64,000 nt of DNA, from the NCBI GenBank assembly GCA_947476275.1, contig CANJPQ010000016.1:50452-114451 (forward strand), in the 5' to 3' direction. The notes below the pieces were generated by a model. It saw only the letters and a list, made by a program, of their open reading frames with translations. It had not been told where the DNA came from and did no database searches. Positions 1-9,411 of the stretch are shown in pieces (position 1 is the stretch's first letter; each line of letters starts with the position of its first letter). The stretch comes from Fidelibacterota bacterium. GTDB lineage: Bacteria; Pseudomonadota; Alphaproteobacteria; Rhodospirillales; Rhodospirillaceae. Position numbers and translations under genes: made by a program.

Positions 1-833
1 ATCTGCGCTTGATGCGCCTGGACCGCCCGATCGGCACGTGGCTCCTGCTGCTGCCCTGCTGGTGGAGTGCAGCGCTGGCGAGCTTCGGCGCCCCCAGCAT
101 TCCCATGATGGCCTTGTTCATGACCGGCGCTGTGGTGATGCGCGGGGCCGGCTGCACCTACAACGACATCGTCGACCGGGACATCGACGCCCGAGTGGCG
201 CGCACCGCAACCCGGCCGCTGCCCAGCGGCCAAATCTCGGTGCGCGCGGCGTGGCTGTTCCTGATCGCGCAACTCGCCGTCGGTCTGGCGGTGCTGCTTC
301 AATTCACGCCCTTCACGATCCTGGTGGGCGCAGCCGCACTTCTCCTCGTCGCCGCCTACCCGTTCATGAAGCGCTTCACGTACTGGCCCCAGGCGTGGCT
401 GGGGCTGACGTTCAACTGGGGTGCGCTGGTGGGCTGGGCCGCCGTGACCGACCACATCGAGGCCCCAGCGATTTGGCTCTATGTCGGCGGCATTTTCTGG
501 ACGCTGGGCTACGACACGATCTACGCCCATCAGGACCGGGAGGACGATGCGCTGGTGGGCGTGAAATCGAGTGCCTTGGCGCTCGGTTCGTACACGAAGC
601 CGGCGCTGATCGTGTTCTACCTGATCGCGATGGCATGCTTCGCCACGGCGATCCTGTCACCGCTGGCGAGCATGTGGACGTGGGTCTTGCTCACGGTCGC
701 GGGGCTCCACCTGGCGTGGCAGATCGTGACCTTGGAGATCGACGATCCCGCAAACTGCCTGCGCCGCTTTCGCGCCAACCGCGACTTCGGCCTGCTGATG
801 CTGGCCGCAATCCTGATGACGGTGAAGATTTAG
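1..833 (+). CDS. ubiA: 4-hydroxybenzoate polyprenyltransferase UbiA, 5' end outside the window
   Basis: Integral membrane prenyltransferase that joins the polyprenyl tail to 4-hydroxybenzoate in ubiquinone synthesis. The frame is open from base 3, and the first residues visible (LRLMRLDRPIGTWLLLLPCW) already belong to the conserved N-terminal region, so the real start lies upstream of the window. Both Asp-rich Mg/prenyl-diphosphate motifs are present: NDIVDRDID and, further on, QDREDD. Many hydrophobic helices fill the rest. It ends one base before the tail of the convergent HD-GYP gene. ubiD and a COQ7 gene elsewhere in the window belong to the same pathway. The family call is secure; only the N-terminus is missing. 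Confidence 0.93.
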   Translation, partial: LRLMRLDRPIGTWLLLLPCWWSAALASFGAPSIPMMALFMTGAVVMRGAGCTYNDIVDRDIDARVARTATRPLPSGQISVRAAWLFLIAQLAVGLAVLLQFTPFTILVGAAALLLVAAYPFMKRFTYWPQAWLGLTFNWGALVGWAAVTDHIEAPAIWLYVGGIFWTLGYDTIYAHQDREDDALVGVKSSALALGSYTKPALIVFYLIAMACFATAILSPLASMWTWVLLTVAGLHLAWQIVTLEIDDPANCLRRFRANRDFGLLMLAAILMTVKI

Positions 834-834
834 C

Positions 835-2628
835 CTATTCCGCAGCCTGCGGCGGCGGTGCGGCCACCGCGGGCTTGGGCAGGTAGTTGGAGATATCCAC
901 CTTGTCGATCTGATCCGGCCGCAGGAATTGATCGGCGTATTCCTGATAGGCGCCGGTGGTCAGGAACAGGTCGAACAGTTCCGGATCGACGTGCCCGTCC
1001 TTCTTCATGAACCACAGGATCTTGAGGGACTCGGACAGGGTCTTGGCCTTCTTGTACGGACGGTCGGCGGCGGTGAGCGCCTCGAAGATGTCGGCGATCG
1101 CCATCATGCGCGCCGGCCACGACATCTCGTCGCGCTTGAGGCCCTTGGGATAGCCCTTGCCGTCCATCTTCTCGTGGTGGCCGCCGGCGTATTCCGGCAC
1201 GCGGCGCAGATGCTTCGGGAATGGCATCTCGTTCAGCATCTCGATGGTGAGCACGATGTGATCGTTGATCTTGCGGCGCTCGTCGTCGTTGAGCGTGCCA
1301 CGCTGGATGCACATGTTGAGGACTTCGCCGAGGTTGTATTCGGCTTCGGAATGCTCCGGCAGGTCCGCCAGGATCTGTTCCCAACCTTCGTCGGCCGGCG
1401 GAGCTTTCTCGAGCAGCTTGGCTTCGGTCCACGACAGGCCGATCTTGCGGTCGAAGTAGCGGTACCACTTCTGCTTGGCGATCTCTTTGACCTTGTCCTG
1501 CTTCTCGTTGGACATGAACTCGCCGCCGATGTTCTGTTCGGCGATGAACTTCCATTGTGCGTCCAGCTCGGCGCAGCGCTGCTTGAACTTGTGGCGTTCG
1601 ACGCGCGCGCTCTTGCCCTTGGCGATCGCTTTGAGCATCGCAATCTCGGCGTCGCGGCGCAGAACCTCGAAGCGCATACGGACTTCGTGGATGCGATCGT
1701 AGATCGTCTGCAGCTTGGTGGCCTTGTCGACCACATACTCCGGCGTCGTCACCTTGCCGATGTCGTGCAACCACGCCGCCACGTGCAGCTCGTACCATTC
1801 CTGTTCATCGAGCTTGAAGTCGGCGAACGTGCCTTCCTTCTGATCCGAGGCCTTCTGGGCCAGCATCTTGGTCAGTTCAGGCACGCGCTGGCAGTGGCCG
1901 CCGGTGTAGGGCGACTTCGCGTCAATCGCGTGCGCCATCACCTTGATCATGCTGTCCATCAGCGCTTTTTGCGCGTCGATCAGCTGAGCATTGTCGATGG
2001 CGACCGCGGCCTGGGAGGCCAGCGCCTCCACCAAGCGTTGAATGGCGGCAGAGAAAGGAATGACGTTGCCGAAGTCGTCCTGCGCATTGATCAGCTGCAG
2101 CACGCCGGTCACTTCGTCGGAATAATTCTTCAACGGAATGCACAGGAACGACTTGGACCGGTAGCCCGTGCCCTGGTCGAACTTCTTGGTGCCGGTGAAG
2201 TCGAATCCTTCCGCCGTATAGGCGTCTTCGATGTTGATGGTTTTCTTGCTGAGAGCCGCGGCTGCCGACACGTTGCTGAAGTTCGGCTGCTTGGTCTCGG
2301 CGTTGTACATCCGCACCGGCGGGAACGGGATTTTCACACCGGTGGTGCCGCCCATCGCAATCTTCAGGGAGCCTGTGCGCACGATCTCGAAGCGCAGGGA
2401 CTCTTCGTCGGTCCGTAAGTAAAGCGTGCCGCCATCGGCGCGGGTCAGCGCGATGGCTTCCAACAAGATGCGTTCGGTCAGGCGCGAGCTGTCACGTTCG
2501 GCCGACAGGGCCAGACCGATGTCGATCAGCCGTTCCACGTCGCGCGCGGTGACGCTGACGGCATTATCGGTTGAGGTGGTCTCTAGCGCCCCGTCCATCT
2601 CATCTTCCACCGGATCGGCTGGTAACAT
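835..2628 (-). CDS. GAF and HD-GYP domain protein, probable cyclic-di-GMP phosphodiesterase
   Basis: Cytosolic signalling protein of 597 residues. Roughly residues 25-210 read as a GAF sensor domain (LIDIGLALSAERD near its start). The C-terminal half is HD-GYP: HDIGK near residue 288 and HHEKMDGKGYP near residue 480, so the metal-binding HD, the HHE and the GYP signature are all intact. HD-GYP proteins hydrolyse cyclic-di-GMP. The HD and HHE motifs are separated by about 190 residues, much more than in a minimal HD-GYP domain, because a Lys/Glu-rich, probably helical stretch is inserted. No receiver or membrane segment is visible. An in-frame ATG at 2598 has a better purine-rich upstream sequence (GGTGGAAGATGAG) and may be the true start. 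Transcribed alone; ligand unknown. Confidence 0.9.
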   Translation of the reverse strand: MLPADPVEDEMDGALETTSTDNAVSVTARDVERLIDIGLALSAERDSSRLTERILLEAIALTRADGGTLYLRTDEESLRFEIVRTGSLKIAMGGTTGVKIPFPPVRMYNAETKQPNFSNVSAAAALSKKTINIEDAYTAEGFDFTGTKKFDQGTGYRSKSFLCIPLKNYSDEVTGVLQLINAQDDFGNVIPFSAAIQRLVEALASQAAVAIDNAQLIDAQKALMDSMIKVMAHAIDAKSPYTGGHCQRVPELTKMLAQKASDQKEGTFADFKLDEQEWYELHVAAWLHDIGKVTTPEYVVDKATKLQTIYDRIHEVRMRFEVLRRDAEIAMLKAIAKGKSARVERHKFKQRCAELDAQWKFIAEQNIGGEFMSNEKQDKVKEIAKQKWYRYFDRKIGLSWTEAKLLEKAPPADEGWEQILADLPEHSEAEYNLGEVLNMCIQRGTLNDDERRKINDHIVLTIEMLNEMPFPKHLRRVPEYAGGHHEKMDGKGYPKGLKRDEMSWPARMMAIADIFEALTAADRPYKKAKTLSESLKILWFMKKDGHVDPELFDLFLTTGAYQEYADQFLRPDQIDKVDISNYLPKPAVAAPPPQAAE

Positions 2629-3003
2629 CGCGCCGTACCGGGCCCCGCGAACGTCATTTTCTGATGACGTTTATCGCGCTCAGTCAGCTAGTTAGCACAA
2701 AATGAGTAAACGCGTCTTCAAGGCTCAGGAATATAGGCCCGCAAACGGTACGCGACAAGCGCAGCCAGCCCTTTCCCCTACTACGCGCGGATTACGCTTT
2801 GCCAACACTGCGGCGCGGACCTGAATGCTGCTTGTTTCCGACCGACCGACAGCGCCCGTGCCGGTCGCTTGACCTTCTTCGCTCCACCCCGCTAAGTGGC
2901 GGGAAGACCGATCAAAATAGCCCCCTTACGATTTTGGGGATCCCCCCGGGACCCGCCCTTTCCTCGCTTCGATTTCCAGCGCGCCGGTTAAGAGAGCCTT
3001 CCG
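2629..3003. other. Divergent intergenic region between the HD-GYP gene and ubiD
   Basis: About 375 bases without a supported gene. It must hold the promoters of the leftward HD-GYP gene and the rightward ubiD run, but I could not pick convincing -35/-10 pairs. A perfect 10-bp palindrome GGGGATCCCC sits at 2936-2945 and a purine-rich GAGAG lies just before the ubiD start. Nothing else stands out. Confidence 0.5.
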
Positions 3004-4515
3004 ATGCCCTATCAATCCCTGCGCGAGTTCATGACACGGCTGGAGGCCGCCGGCCGGCTGGTGCGGGTGCGTACGCCGGTCTCGAGTCACTTGGAAATGA
3101 CCGAAATCCAGACTCGAGTTCTGGCGGCGGGAGGACCCGCGATCCTGTTCGAGAACGTGATCGGCGCCGACGGCCGGAAAAACGACATACCGGTCCTGGT
3201 GAACCTGTTCGGCACGGTCGAGCGCGTTGCCTGGGGCATGGACCGGGAACCGCACCAGCTGCGCGAGGTCGGTGAAACGCTGGCGTTCCTGAAACAGCCC
3301 GAACCGCCCGGCGGCTGGCGCGAGGCGCTCGAGATGCTGCCGCTCCTCAAGACCGTCATGGCGATGAAGCCCAAGACCGTCGGCAGCGCACCTTGCCAGG
3401 AAGTCGTGCTCACCGGCGCGGATATCGATCTCGCGCGCCTGCCGATCCAAGGCTGCTGGCCCGGCGAGCCCGCACCGCTGATCACCTGGCCGCTCGTGGT
3501 CACACAAGGACCCGGCGACGACAAGCGCGACACCGCCAACCTCGGCATCTACCGCATGCAGGTGATCGGCCGCGACAAGACGATCATGCGTTGGCTGAAG
3601 CATCGCGGCGGCGCGGGCCACTTCGATCGCTGGGCGGAGAAGAAGCGCGCGCCGCTTCCCGCCGCCGCGGTCATCGGCGCCGATCCCGGCACGATCCTCG
3701 CCGCCGTCACGCCGGTGCCGGACACGTTGTCCGAATATCAATTCGCCGGCTTGCTGCGCGGCCGCAAGGTCGAACTCGTCGACTGCAAGACCATTCCGCT
3801 GAAAGTGCCCGCGGAAGCGGAGATCGTGCTGGAAGGCCACGTGCTGCTCGACGAATACGCCGACGAAGGTCCTTACGGCGATCACACCGGCTTCTACAAC
3901 TCGGTCGAGCGCTTCCCGGTGTTTCAGATCAGCGCGATCACCATGCGCAAGCAGCCAATCTATCTCTCGACCTATACCGGCCGGCCGCCCGACGAACCGT
4001 CGATCCTCGGCGAGGCGCTCAACGAAGTGTTCATCCCGCTGCTCACCCAACAGTTCCCGGAGATCGTGGACTTCTGGCTGCCGCCGGAAGGGTGCAGCTA
4101 CCGCATCGCCGTCGTCAGCATCAAGAAGGCCTACGCCGGCCACGCCAAGCGCGTGATGATGGGCGTGTGGTCGTTCCTGCGGCAGTTCGTCTACACCAAG
4201 TTCGTGATCGTGGTGGATGCGGACATCAACGCGCGCGATTGGAAAGACGTGATGTGGGCGGTGTCCACCCGCATGGACCCGGCCCGCGACATCACCGTGA
4301 TCGAGAACACGCCGATCGACTATCTCGATTTCGCCAGCCCGGAGCCGGGCCTCGGCGGCAAGATCGGCCTCGACGCCACCACCAAGATTCCGCCAGAGAC
4401 CCATCGCGAATGGGGACGGCCGATCCGCATGACGGACGACATCATCAAGCTCGTGAACGAGAAGTGGGCGAGCTACGGCTTGCCCGGCACCGGCACACCG
4501 ATCTGGAAACCGTGA
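3004..4515 (+). CDS. ubiD: UbiD family decarboxylase
   Basis: Cytosolic prenylated-FMN-dependent decarboxylase of 503 residues, the usual length for UbiD. It removes the carboxyl group of 3-polyprenyl-4-hydroxybenzoate in ubiquinone synthesis. The typical N-terminus ([18 protein letters not shown]), the middle segment [12 protein letters not shown] and the C-terminal DATTKIPPE block are all recognisable. The cofactor-making partner UbiX is not in the window. The start is the ATG preceded by AAGAGAG. It is followed after 6 bases by the pmbA gene and seems to head a three-gene run. A UbiD acting on another aromatic acid cannot be excluded by sequence reading, but ubiA and COQ7 in the window favour ubiquinone. 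Confidence 0.92.
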   Translation: MPYQSLREFMTRLEAAGRLVRVRTPVSSHLEMTEIQTRVLAAGGPAILFENVIGADGRKNDIPVLVNLFGTVERVAWGMDREPHQLREVGETLAFLKQPEPPGGWREALEMLPLLKTVMAMKPKTVGSAPCQEVVLTGADIDLARLPIQGCWPGEPAPLITWPLVVTQGPGDDKRDTANLGIYRMQVIGRDKTIMRWLKHRGGAGHFDRWAEKKRAPLPAAAVIGADPGTILAAVTPVPDTLSEYQFAGLLRGRKVELVDCKTIPLKVPAEAEIVLEGHVLLDEYADEGPYGDHTGFYNSVERFPVFQISAITMRKQPIYLSTYTGRPPDEPSILGEALNEVFIPLLTQQFPEIVDFWLPPEGCSYRIAVVSIKKAYAGHAKRVMMGVWSFLRQFVYTKFVIVVDADINARDWKDVMWAVSTRMDPARDITVIENTPIDYLDFASPEPGLGGKIGLDATTKIPPETHREWGRPIRMTDDIIKLVNEKWASYGLPGTGTPIWKP

Positions 4516-4521
4516 GACCAC

Positions 4522-5871
4522 ATGTCCAAAAAAAATGGCGACCTCCTCAACATCCTCACCGACCTGATCAAGCAGGCGCGCGCCGCGGGCGCTGACGCCG
4601 CAGATGCCATCGTGGTGAATGGCCGCTCCGTCTCTGTCACGTGGCGCATGGGCAAGCTCGAGCATCTCAATGGCTCCGAAGGTGCGGACATCGGCTTGCG
4701 CGTGCTGAAGGGCAAGCGCCAGGCGATCGTGTCCTCCGCCGACCGCTCGCCCACCGCCCTGAAGGAACTGGTCGAGCGCGCCGTCGCCATGGCGCGCACG
4801 GTGCCGGAAGATCCTTTCGTCGGCCTCGCCGATCCGGACCAACTCACGAAATACATGCCGGACCTCGACATCTGCGACAGCACGGAACTCACCGCCGAGG
4901 ACCTGATCAAGAAGGTGAAGGAAGCCGAAGCGGTCGCGCGCGGGGTGAAGGGCATCACCAACTCCGAAGGCGCCTCCGCCGGCTGGGGTCTCACCGAAGT
5001 CGCCGTTGCCGCATCCAACGGGTTCGCGCGCGCGTATCGGACCTCAGGTGCGTCGCTGAGCGTGTCGGTGATCGCCGGCACGGCCGCGAAGGGCATGGAG
5101 ACCGACTACGACTACACCTCCGCGGTCTATGCGGAAGACTTGGCCGACCCGGCGGACATCGGTCGGGGCGCGGCCACCCGCGCGCTCGCCAAGCTGGGTG
5201 CGAAGAAGGTCAAGAGCCAGCGCGTGCCGGTGATCTTCGATCCGCGCGTCTCGCGCGGCCTTGTCAGCCATCTGCTCGGCGCCATCAACGGCAGCTCGAT
5301 CGCGCGCAAGACCTCGTTCCTGAAGGACTCGCTCCATCACGAGGTGTTCGGCCCGCATGTCACCATCATCGAGGACCCGCACCGCGACCGCGGCATGCGC
5401 TCCAAGCCCTGCGATGCGGAAGGGCTCGCCAACCGCCGCCGGCAGCTGGTGGACAACGGCATGCTGACGACCTGGATCATGGACCTGCGCACGTCGCGCC
5501 AGCTCGGGCTTGAAAGCACCGGGCATGCGTCGCGCGGCACAGGGTCCGCCCCGTCGCCGTCGGCCACCAATGTCTTCATGGCCGGCGGACCGTTCACACC
5601 CAAGGGCCTCATGTCCGGAATCAAAGACGGCTTCTACGTGACCGATCTTTTCGGCCAGGGCGTGAACACGGTCACCGGCGACTACAGCCGCGGCGCCGTC
5701 GGCTTCTGGATCAAGAACGGCGAGCGCACCTTCCCGGTGAATGAGATCACCATCGCCGGCAATCTGAAGGACATGTTCAAGCGCCTGACGCCGGCAAGCG
5801 ATCTCGAATTCCGCTACGGCATCGACGCCCCGACCGTGCGCATCGACGGCATGACCATCGCCGGAGCTTGA
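4522..5871 (+). CDS. pmbA: TldE/PmbA family metallopeptidase subunit
   Basis: 449-residue protein of the TldD/PmbA family. In E. coli TldD and TldE (PmbA) form a cytosolic heterodimer that degrades unfolded peptides and matures microcin B17 and CcdA; TldD carries the zinc site while this subunit lacks it. The sequence shows the family's C-terminal Gly-rich half (FGQGVNTVTGDYSRGAVGFW, then FPVNEITIAGNLKDM). A tldD partner is not in the window. It lies 6 bases after ubiD and its stop overlaps the beginning of the nudix gene region, so it is likely co-transcribed with both. The family call is secure. Confidence 0.9.
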   Translation: MSKKNGDLLNILTDLIKQARAAGADAADAIVVNGRSVSVTWRMGKLEHLNGSEGADIGLRVLKGKRQAIVSSADRSPTALKELVERAVAMARTVPEDPFVGLADPDQLTKYMPDLDICDSTELTAEDLIKKVKEAEAVARGVKGITNSEGASAGWGLTEVAVAASNGFARAYRTSGASLSVSVIAGTAAKGMETDYDYTSAVYAEDLADPADIGRGAATRALAKLGAKKVKSQRVPVIFDPRVSRGLVSHLLGAINGSSIARKTSFLKDSLHHEVFGPHVTIIEDPHRDRGMRSKPCDAEGLANRRRQLVDNGMLTTWIMDLRTSRQLGLESTGHASRGTGSAPSPSATNVFMAGGPFTPKGLMSGIKDGFYVTDLFGQGVNTVTGDYSRGAVGFWIKNGERTFPVNEITIAGNLKDMFKRLTPASDLEFRYGIDAPTVRIDGMTIAGA

Positions 5872-5876
5872 GCGGC

Positions 5877-6371
5877 ATGGGGATCACCCCCTACTACCGC
5901 CGTCTGCGGGACAAGATCGGCACTGATCTTCTGCTGATCCAGGGCGTCGCGGGCGTCATCCACAATGCCGCCGGCGAACTGCTGATCCAGAAACGCGTCG
6001 ACGGCGCCTTCAGCCTTCCCGGCGGCGCCACCGATCCCGGCGAGGCACCGGCACACGCGGTGGTGCGCGAGGTCTACGAGGAAACCGGGTTGCAGGTACG
6101 CCCCACCCACGTCCTCGGCATCCTTGGCGGCAAAGGCTATCGCTACGCCTACGCCAACGGCGATGAAGTCGAGGTTATGGTCGCGCTGTTTGCCTGTGAA
6201 GTCGTCGGCGGACGATTGGAATGCCGCGACGACGAAAGCGCGGACCTGATCTACTTCCCACTGTCCAACGTGCCGCCTCTAGCAACCGAATACCCGCGGC
6301 ATCTGCTCGTGCCGGGGTGCCGCGACACGCACTTCGACTGGGACGACGCCTGGCTGGTGAAGGCGCCCTAA
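5877..6371 (+). CDS. NUDIX hydrolase
   Basis: Small soluble pyrophosphohydrolase. The complete Nudix box is visible: GGATDPGEAPAHAVVREVYE followed by ETGL, giving the metal-binding REVYEE helix. Substrate unknown; candidates are nucleoside diphosphate derivatives. I place the start at the ATG at 5877 because GGAG at 5863-5866 is well spaced for it; a TTG at 5868 that overlaps the pmbA stop is the alternative and would add three residues. It is the last gene of the ubiD-pmbA-nudix run. Its stop overlaps the stop of the convergent lipid kinase by four bases. Confidence 0.85.
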   Translation: MGITPYYRRLRDKIGTDLLLIQGVAGVIHNAAGELLIQKRVDGAFSLPGGATDPGEAPAHAVVREVYEETGLQVRPTHVLGILGGKGYRYAYANGDEVEVMVALFACEVVGGRLECRDDESADLIYFPLSNVPPLATEYPRHLLVPGCRDTHFDWDDAWLVKAP

Positions 6372-7237
6372 GCCGGACAGACCATGTTGACGCTCTCCGG
6401 CGCGATGACGATACGCACCGGCAGCGTCGTAATGATGTCGCCGTCGGCCTGCACCGGCGCCCCAGCCTCACCCGCGATCTCGACCGTGCGCGCGGCGATG
6501 ATCTGGACGTCGCTGAGCTTGCCGAGGCGGCCCGTCATCAGCGCGAGGCCGTAACGCGCCACGCTGGTCCAGCCGCGGCCATGCATCAGGATGACGTGGA
6601 ACAGATCGTCATGCACGGTCGCCGCCGGCACCGCGACGAAGGGGCCACCGTAGTGGCGCCCCTTGCATACCACTGCCGATACCGCCCGATACGGCGTGCC
6701 GTCGATCACCAGATCGCAGCCGGCGTATCCGTCCGTGAAAACCAATTGCGCCGTCTTCACCACATAGGCGAGCGGTCCGATCACCTTCTTGAGCGGCAGC
6801 GACACGCCCGCCACCACGCGCGCATCGAAGCCGGTCCCGGCCATCATGCAAAAGCGCCGACCGTTCGCGAGGCCGGTGCGGATGGTGCGCAGGGGGCCTT
6901 CCGCCAGGACGCGCGCCAGGGCTGCGGGCTCGCGCGGAATACCGAGTTCGTCCGCAAGCACGTTGGCGGTGCCGAGCGGCATCAGCCCGAGGGCGACGGG
7001 CTTGCCGGCCAGCCCGTTGACGATCTCGTTCACCGTGCCATCGCCGCCGCCGGCGACGATCACGTCCACATCATCCGGCGCGAGGTTGCGTGCGATCTCC
7101 TCCGCATGGCCCGGCGCCTTGGTTTCGATTGTCGTCACGTTGCAGCCGCGCGCCTGCAAGGCGGCCAGCATTTGCGCATAACGCGCACGCCGCTCACCGC
7201 CAGCAGCCGGATTGAACACCACAAGGAGACGTCGCAC
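6368..7237 (-). CDS. Diacylglycerol/lipid kinase family protein (YegS/BmrU-like)
   Basis: Soluble lipid kinase-like protein with the DAGK catalytic domain. It has the N-terminal FNPAAGG strand-loop and the GGGDGTVNEIVNGL nucleotide-binding motif. Members phosphorylate diacylglycerol, phosphatidylglycerol, sphingosine-type or related lipids; the substrate cannot be read from sequence. I choose the GTG at 7237 (giving VRRLLVVFNP at the N-terminus) because GGAAGGG lies 7 bases upstream; an ATG at 7291 or a TTG at 7357 would add residues with no family likeness. It faces the lipid-A related genes that follow, which suggests a role in envelope lipids. Confidence 0.85.
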   Translation of the reverse strand: MRRLLVVFNPAAGGERRARYAQMLAALQARGCNVTTIETKAPGHAEEIARNLAPDDVDVIVAGGGDGTVNEIVNGLAGKPVALGLMPLGTANVLADELGIPREPAALARVLAEGPLRTIRTGLANGRRFCMMAGTGFDARVVAGVSLPLKKVIGPLAYVVKTAQLVFTDGYAGCDLVIDGTPYRAVSAVVCKGRHYGGPFVAVPAATVHDDLFHVILMHGRGWTSVARYGLALMTGRLGKLSDVQIIAARTVEIAGEAGAPVQADGDIITTLPVRIVIAPESVNMVCPA

Positions 7238-7448
7238 GGCTTGCCCTTCCAACGGGAACGCTTGCGGCGAGGACGCGACGTCGATGGTCATCCAGAGCAG
7301 GTCCCATGACAGAGCGGTGAATCGCCGCTGATAGAATAGGACAGCTCCTGTGCCCAATGACAGTTCTGTTGCACGGCGATGAACACTTCAGGAAATGAGG
7401 GGTCCGCCCCCTATACGCGCGACTCGTTGACGCGTATCGCCTTTTTAC

Positions 7449-8402
7449 ATGAATGCACTGAGCAAACCTGTGCAACGCGGGCCTGAAGAACCGATCTCAT
7501 ACCGGGCCATCTTCATATCCGACCTCCACCTCGGCACCCGCGGCTGCAAAGCGGAATTCCTGCTCGACTTCCTGAGACACACCGAGTCCGACCAACTCTA
7601 TCTCGTCGGCGACATCGTCGATGGCTGGCGTCTGCGCAAAAGCTGGTACTGGCTGCAGTCGCACAACGACGTCGTGCAAAAAGTCCTGCGCAAGGCGCGC
7701 AAAGGCACTGAGGTGATCTACGTGCCGGGCAACCACGACGAGTTCGCCCGCGATTACTTCGACTTCGCCTTCGGCGAGATCCAGATCCGTCGGCATGCGT
7801 TCCACCAGACCGCCGACGGCAAGAGGCTGCTGGTCATCCACGGCGACGAATGCGACGGCGTAATGATCTACGCCAAATGGCTCGCGATCCTAGGCGATCA
7901 CGCCTATAGCGCGGCCTTGATGCTGAACAATTGGTTCAACGCCATCCGCCGGCGTTTTGGCCTGCCCTACTGGTCCTTGTCGAAGTACCTCAAGCACAAG
8001 GTCAAGAATGCAGTTGCGTTCATCGACAATTACGAAGGCGCCATCGCGCGCCTGGCCCGCGAACACAACGCCGACGGGGTCGTCTGCGGCCACATCCATC
8101 ATGCCGTGATCAAAGACATCGACGGCATCCTTTACTGCAACGACGGCGACTGGGTCGAAAGCTGCACCGCCCTCGTGGAGCACTACGACGGCCGTCTCGA
8201 AATCATCCACTGGGCCGACCGGCGCGGCCTGGTTCCCGCGTCCCTCACACCGAAGTCCATCACCCCCGCTTCCCTCACCAACGACTCCCTCCCTGATGTG
8301 ACGTCGCTTCCTGCGCCGTCCCGAGAGAAGGCCGAAGCATGCGCATCATTATCGTCACCGACGCTTGGCACCCTCAGATCAACGGTGTCGTCCGCACCCT
8401 GA
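7449..8402 (+). CDS. LpxH-like metallophosphoesterase (UDP-2,3-diacylglucosamine diphosphatase family)
   Basis: Calcineurin-fold phosphoesterase of 317 residues. All five metal-site motifs are present in order: SDLHLG, GDIVDGW, GNHDE, HGDE and GHIHH. This COG2908-type family includes LpxH, which cleaves UDP-diacylglucosamine to lipid X in lipid A synthesis, but paralogues next to a glycosyltransferase are common and may act on another UDP-sugar lipid. lpxK lies about 2 kb downstream. The C-terminal tail after residue 255 is Ser/Pro/Thr-rich, unlike the catalytic domain, and its last 64 bases overlap the start of the GT4 gene. No clear Shine-Dalgarno precedes the ATG. Confidence 0.85.
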   Translation: MNALSKPVQRGPEEPISYRAIFISDLHLGTRGCKAEFLLDFLRHTESDQLYLVGDIVDGWRLRKSWYWLQSHNDVVQKVLRKARKGTEVIYVPGNHDEFARDYFDFAFGEIQIRRHAFHQTADGKRLLVIHGDECDGVMIYAKWLAILGDHAYSAALMLNNWFNAIRRRFGLPYWSLSKYLKHKVKNAVAFIDNYEGAIARLAREHNADGVVCGHIHHAVIKDIDGILYCNDGDWVESCTALVEHYDGRLEIIHWADRRGLVPASLTPKSITPASLTNDSLPDVTSLPAPSREKAEACASLSSPTLGTLRSTVSSAP

Positions 8403-9406
8403 CGACCCTCAAGCAGCACCTGGCGGCCGCGGGGCACGAAGCCATTGCCATCACGCCGGACCAGTTCCGCACCATTCCCTGCCCGACCTATCCCGAAATC
8501 CGCCTCGCCCTGTTCCCGGGCCGGCGCATGGCGCGGATGATCGAGAGCTTCCGGCCGTGCGTCGTGCATATCGCCACGGAAGGCCCGATCGGGCTCGCGG
8601 CGCGGAATTACTGCGTGAAGCGCGACGTGCCCTTCACGACGGCATTCCACACCAAATTTCCCGAGTACGTGAACGCGCGGTCCGGATTTCCTGTCTCCTG
8701 GCTCTACGCCCTGGTGCGCTGGTTCCACGCACCGTCTCATGGCGTCATGGTGGCGACGGATACCGTGGAAGCTGAACTCACACGCTGGGGTTTCAAGAAC
8801 ATCCGCCGCTGGAGCCGCGGCGTGGATACGGAGCAGTTTCGCCCGCGCGACAAGTCGCTGTTTGCCGACCTCCCCAAACCGGTCTCGCTCTATGTCGGCC
8901 GTGTCGCGGTAGAAAAGAACATCGAATCTTTCCTTGCGCTCGACCTCCCCGGCACCAAGGTCGTGGTCGGCGAAGGTCCGCAGCTCAATACGCTGACGCG
9001 CCGCTACCCCGACGTGAAGTTCGTCGGCGTTAAGCAGGGCGAAGACCTCGCCCGCCACTTCGCCGCCGCAGACGTGTTCGTCTTCCCGAGCCTCACCGAC
9101 ACGTTCGGCCTGGTGCTGCTCGAAGCGCTGGCCTGCGGCGTACCCGTGGCGGCCTATCCGGTCGCCGGACCGCTCGATGTGATCGGCAGCGCCCCGGTCG
9201 GCTGTTTGCACGAAAATCTTGCGACCGCCGTGCACGAGGCGTTGAAGGCTGATCCGGCCGCTTGCCGCGCCCATGCGCTCAAGTTCTCGTGGGAAGCAAG
9301 CGTGCAGCAATTCGTCTCCCACATCCGGCCGTTCCGGACGGAGACCTACTTCCCGGAGTCAGACCAGCCGCATGAGCCGGTCGCCGACGCGGCCGCTGCG
9401 GGCTAA
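8339..9406 (+). CDS. Family 4 glycosyltransferase
   Basis: GT-B fold glycosyltransferase of 355 residues. The N-terminus (MRIIIVTDAWHPQINGVVRT) is typical of mannosyl- or glucosyltransferases that modify lipids or polysaccharides. The C-terminal donor site shows YVGRVAVEKNIE, PSLTDTFGLVLLEALACGVP and the E-x7-E pattern of the family. The start ATG is preceded by GAAGG at good spacing although it lies inside the end of the LpxH-like gene; such an overlap implies co-translation. Together the pair is likely to make or decorate a membrane glycolipid. Sugar and acceptor are unknown. Confidence 0.87.
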   Translation: MRIIIVTDAWHPQINGVVRTLTTLKQHLAAAGHEAIAITPDQFRTIPCPTYPEIRLALFPGRRMARMIESFRPCVVHIATEGPIGLAARNYCVKRDVPFTTAFHTKFPEYVNARSGFPVSWLYALVRWFHAPSHGVMVATDTVEAELTRWGFKNIRRWSRGVDTEQFRPRDKSLFADLPKPVSLYVGRVAVEKNIESFLALDLPGTKVVVGEGPQLNTLTRRYPDVKFVGVKQGEDLARHFAAADVFVFPSLTDTFGLVLLEALACGVPVAAYPVAGPLDVIGSAPVGCLHENLATAVHEALKADPAACRAHALKFSWEASVQQFVSHIRPFRTETYFPESDQPHEPVADAAAAG

Positions 9407-9411
9407 TCAGT

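Noticed and set aside
928..2418. Long open frame on the plus strand opposite the HD-GYP gene
   Set aside because: Antisense shadow created by high GC; composition is low in family motifs and the opposite strand has clear GAF and HD-GYP signatures.
2926..4842. 638-codon frame on the minus strand across ubiD and pmbA
   Set aside because: Rich in His, Arg and Asp without any domain; typical mirror of a GC-rich gene.
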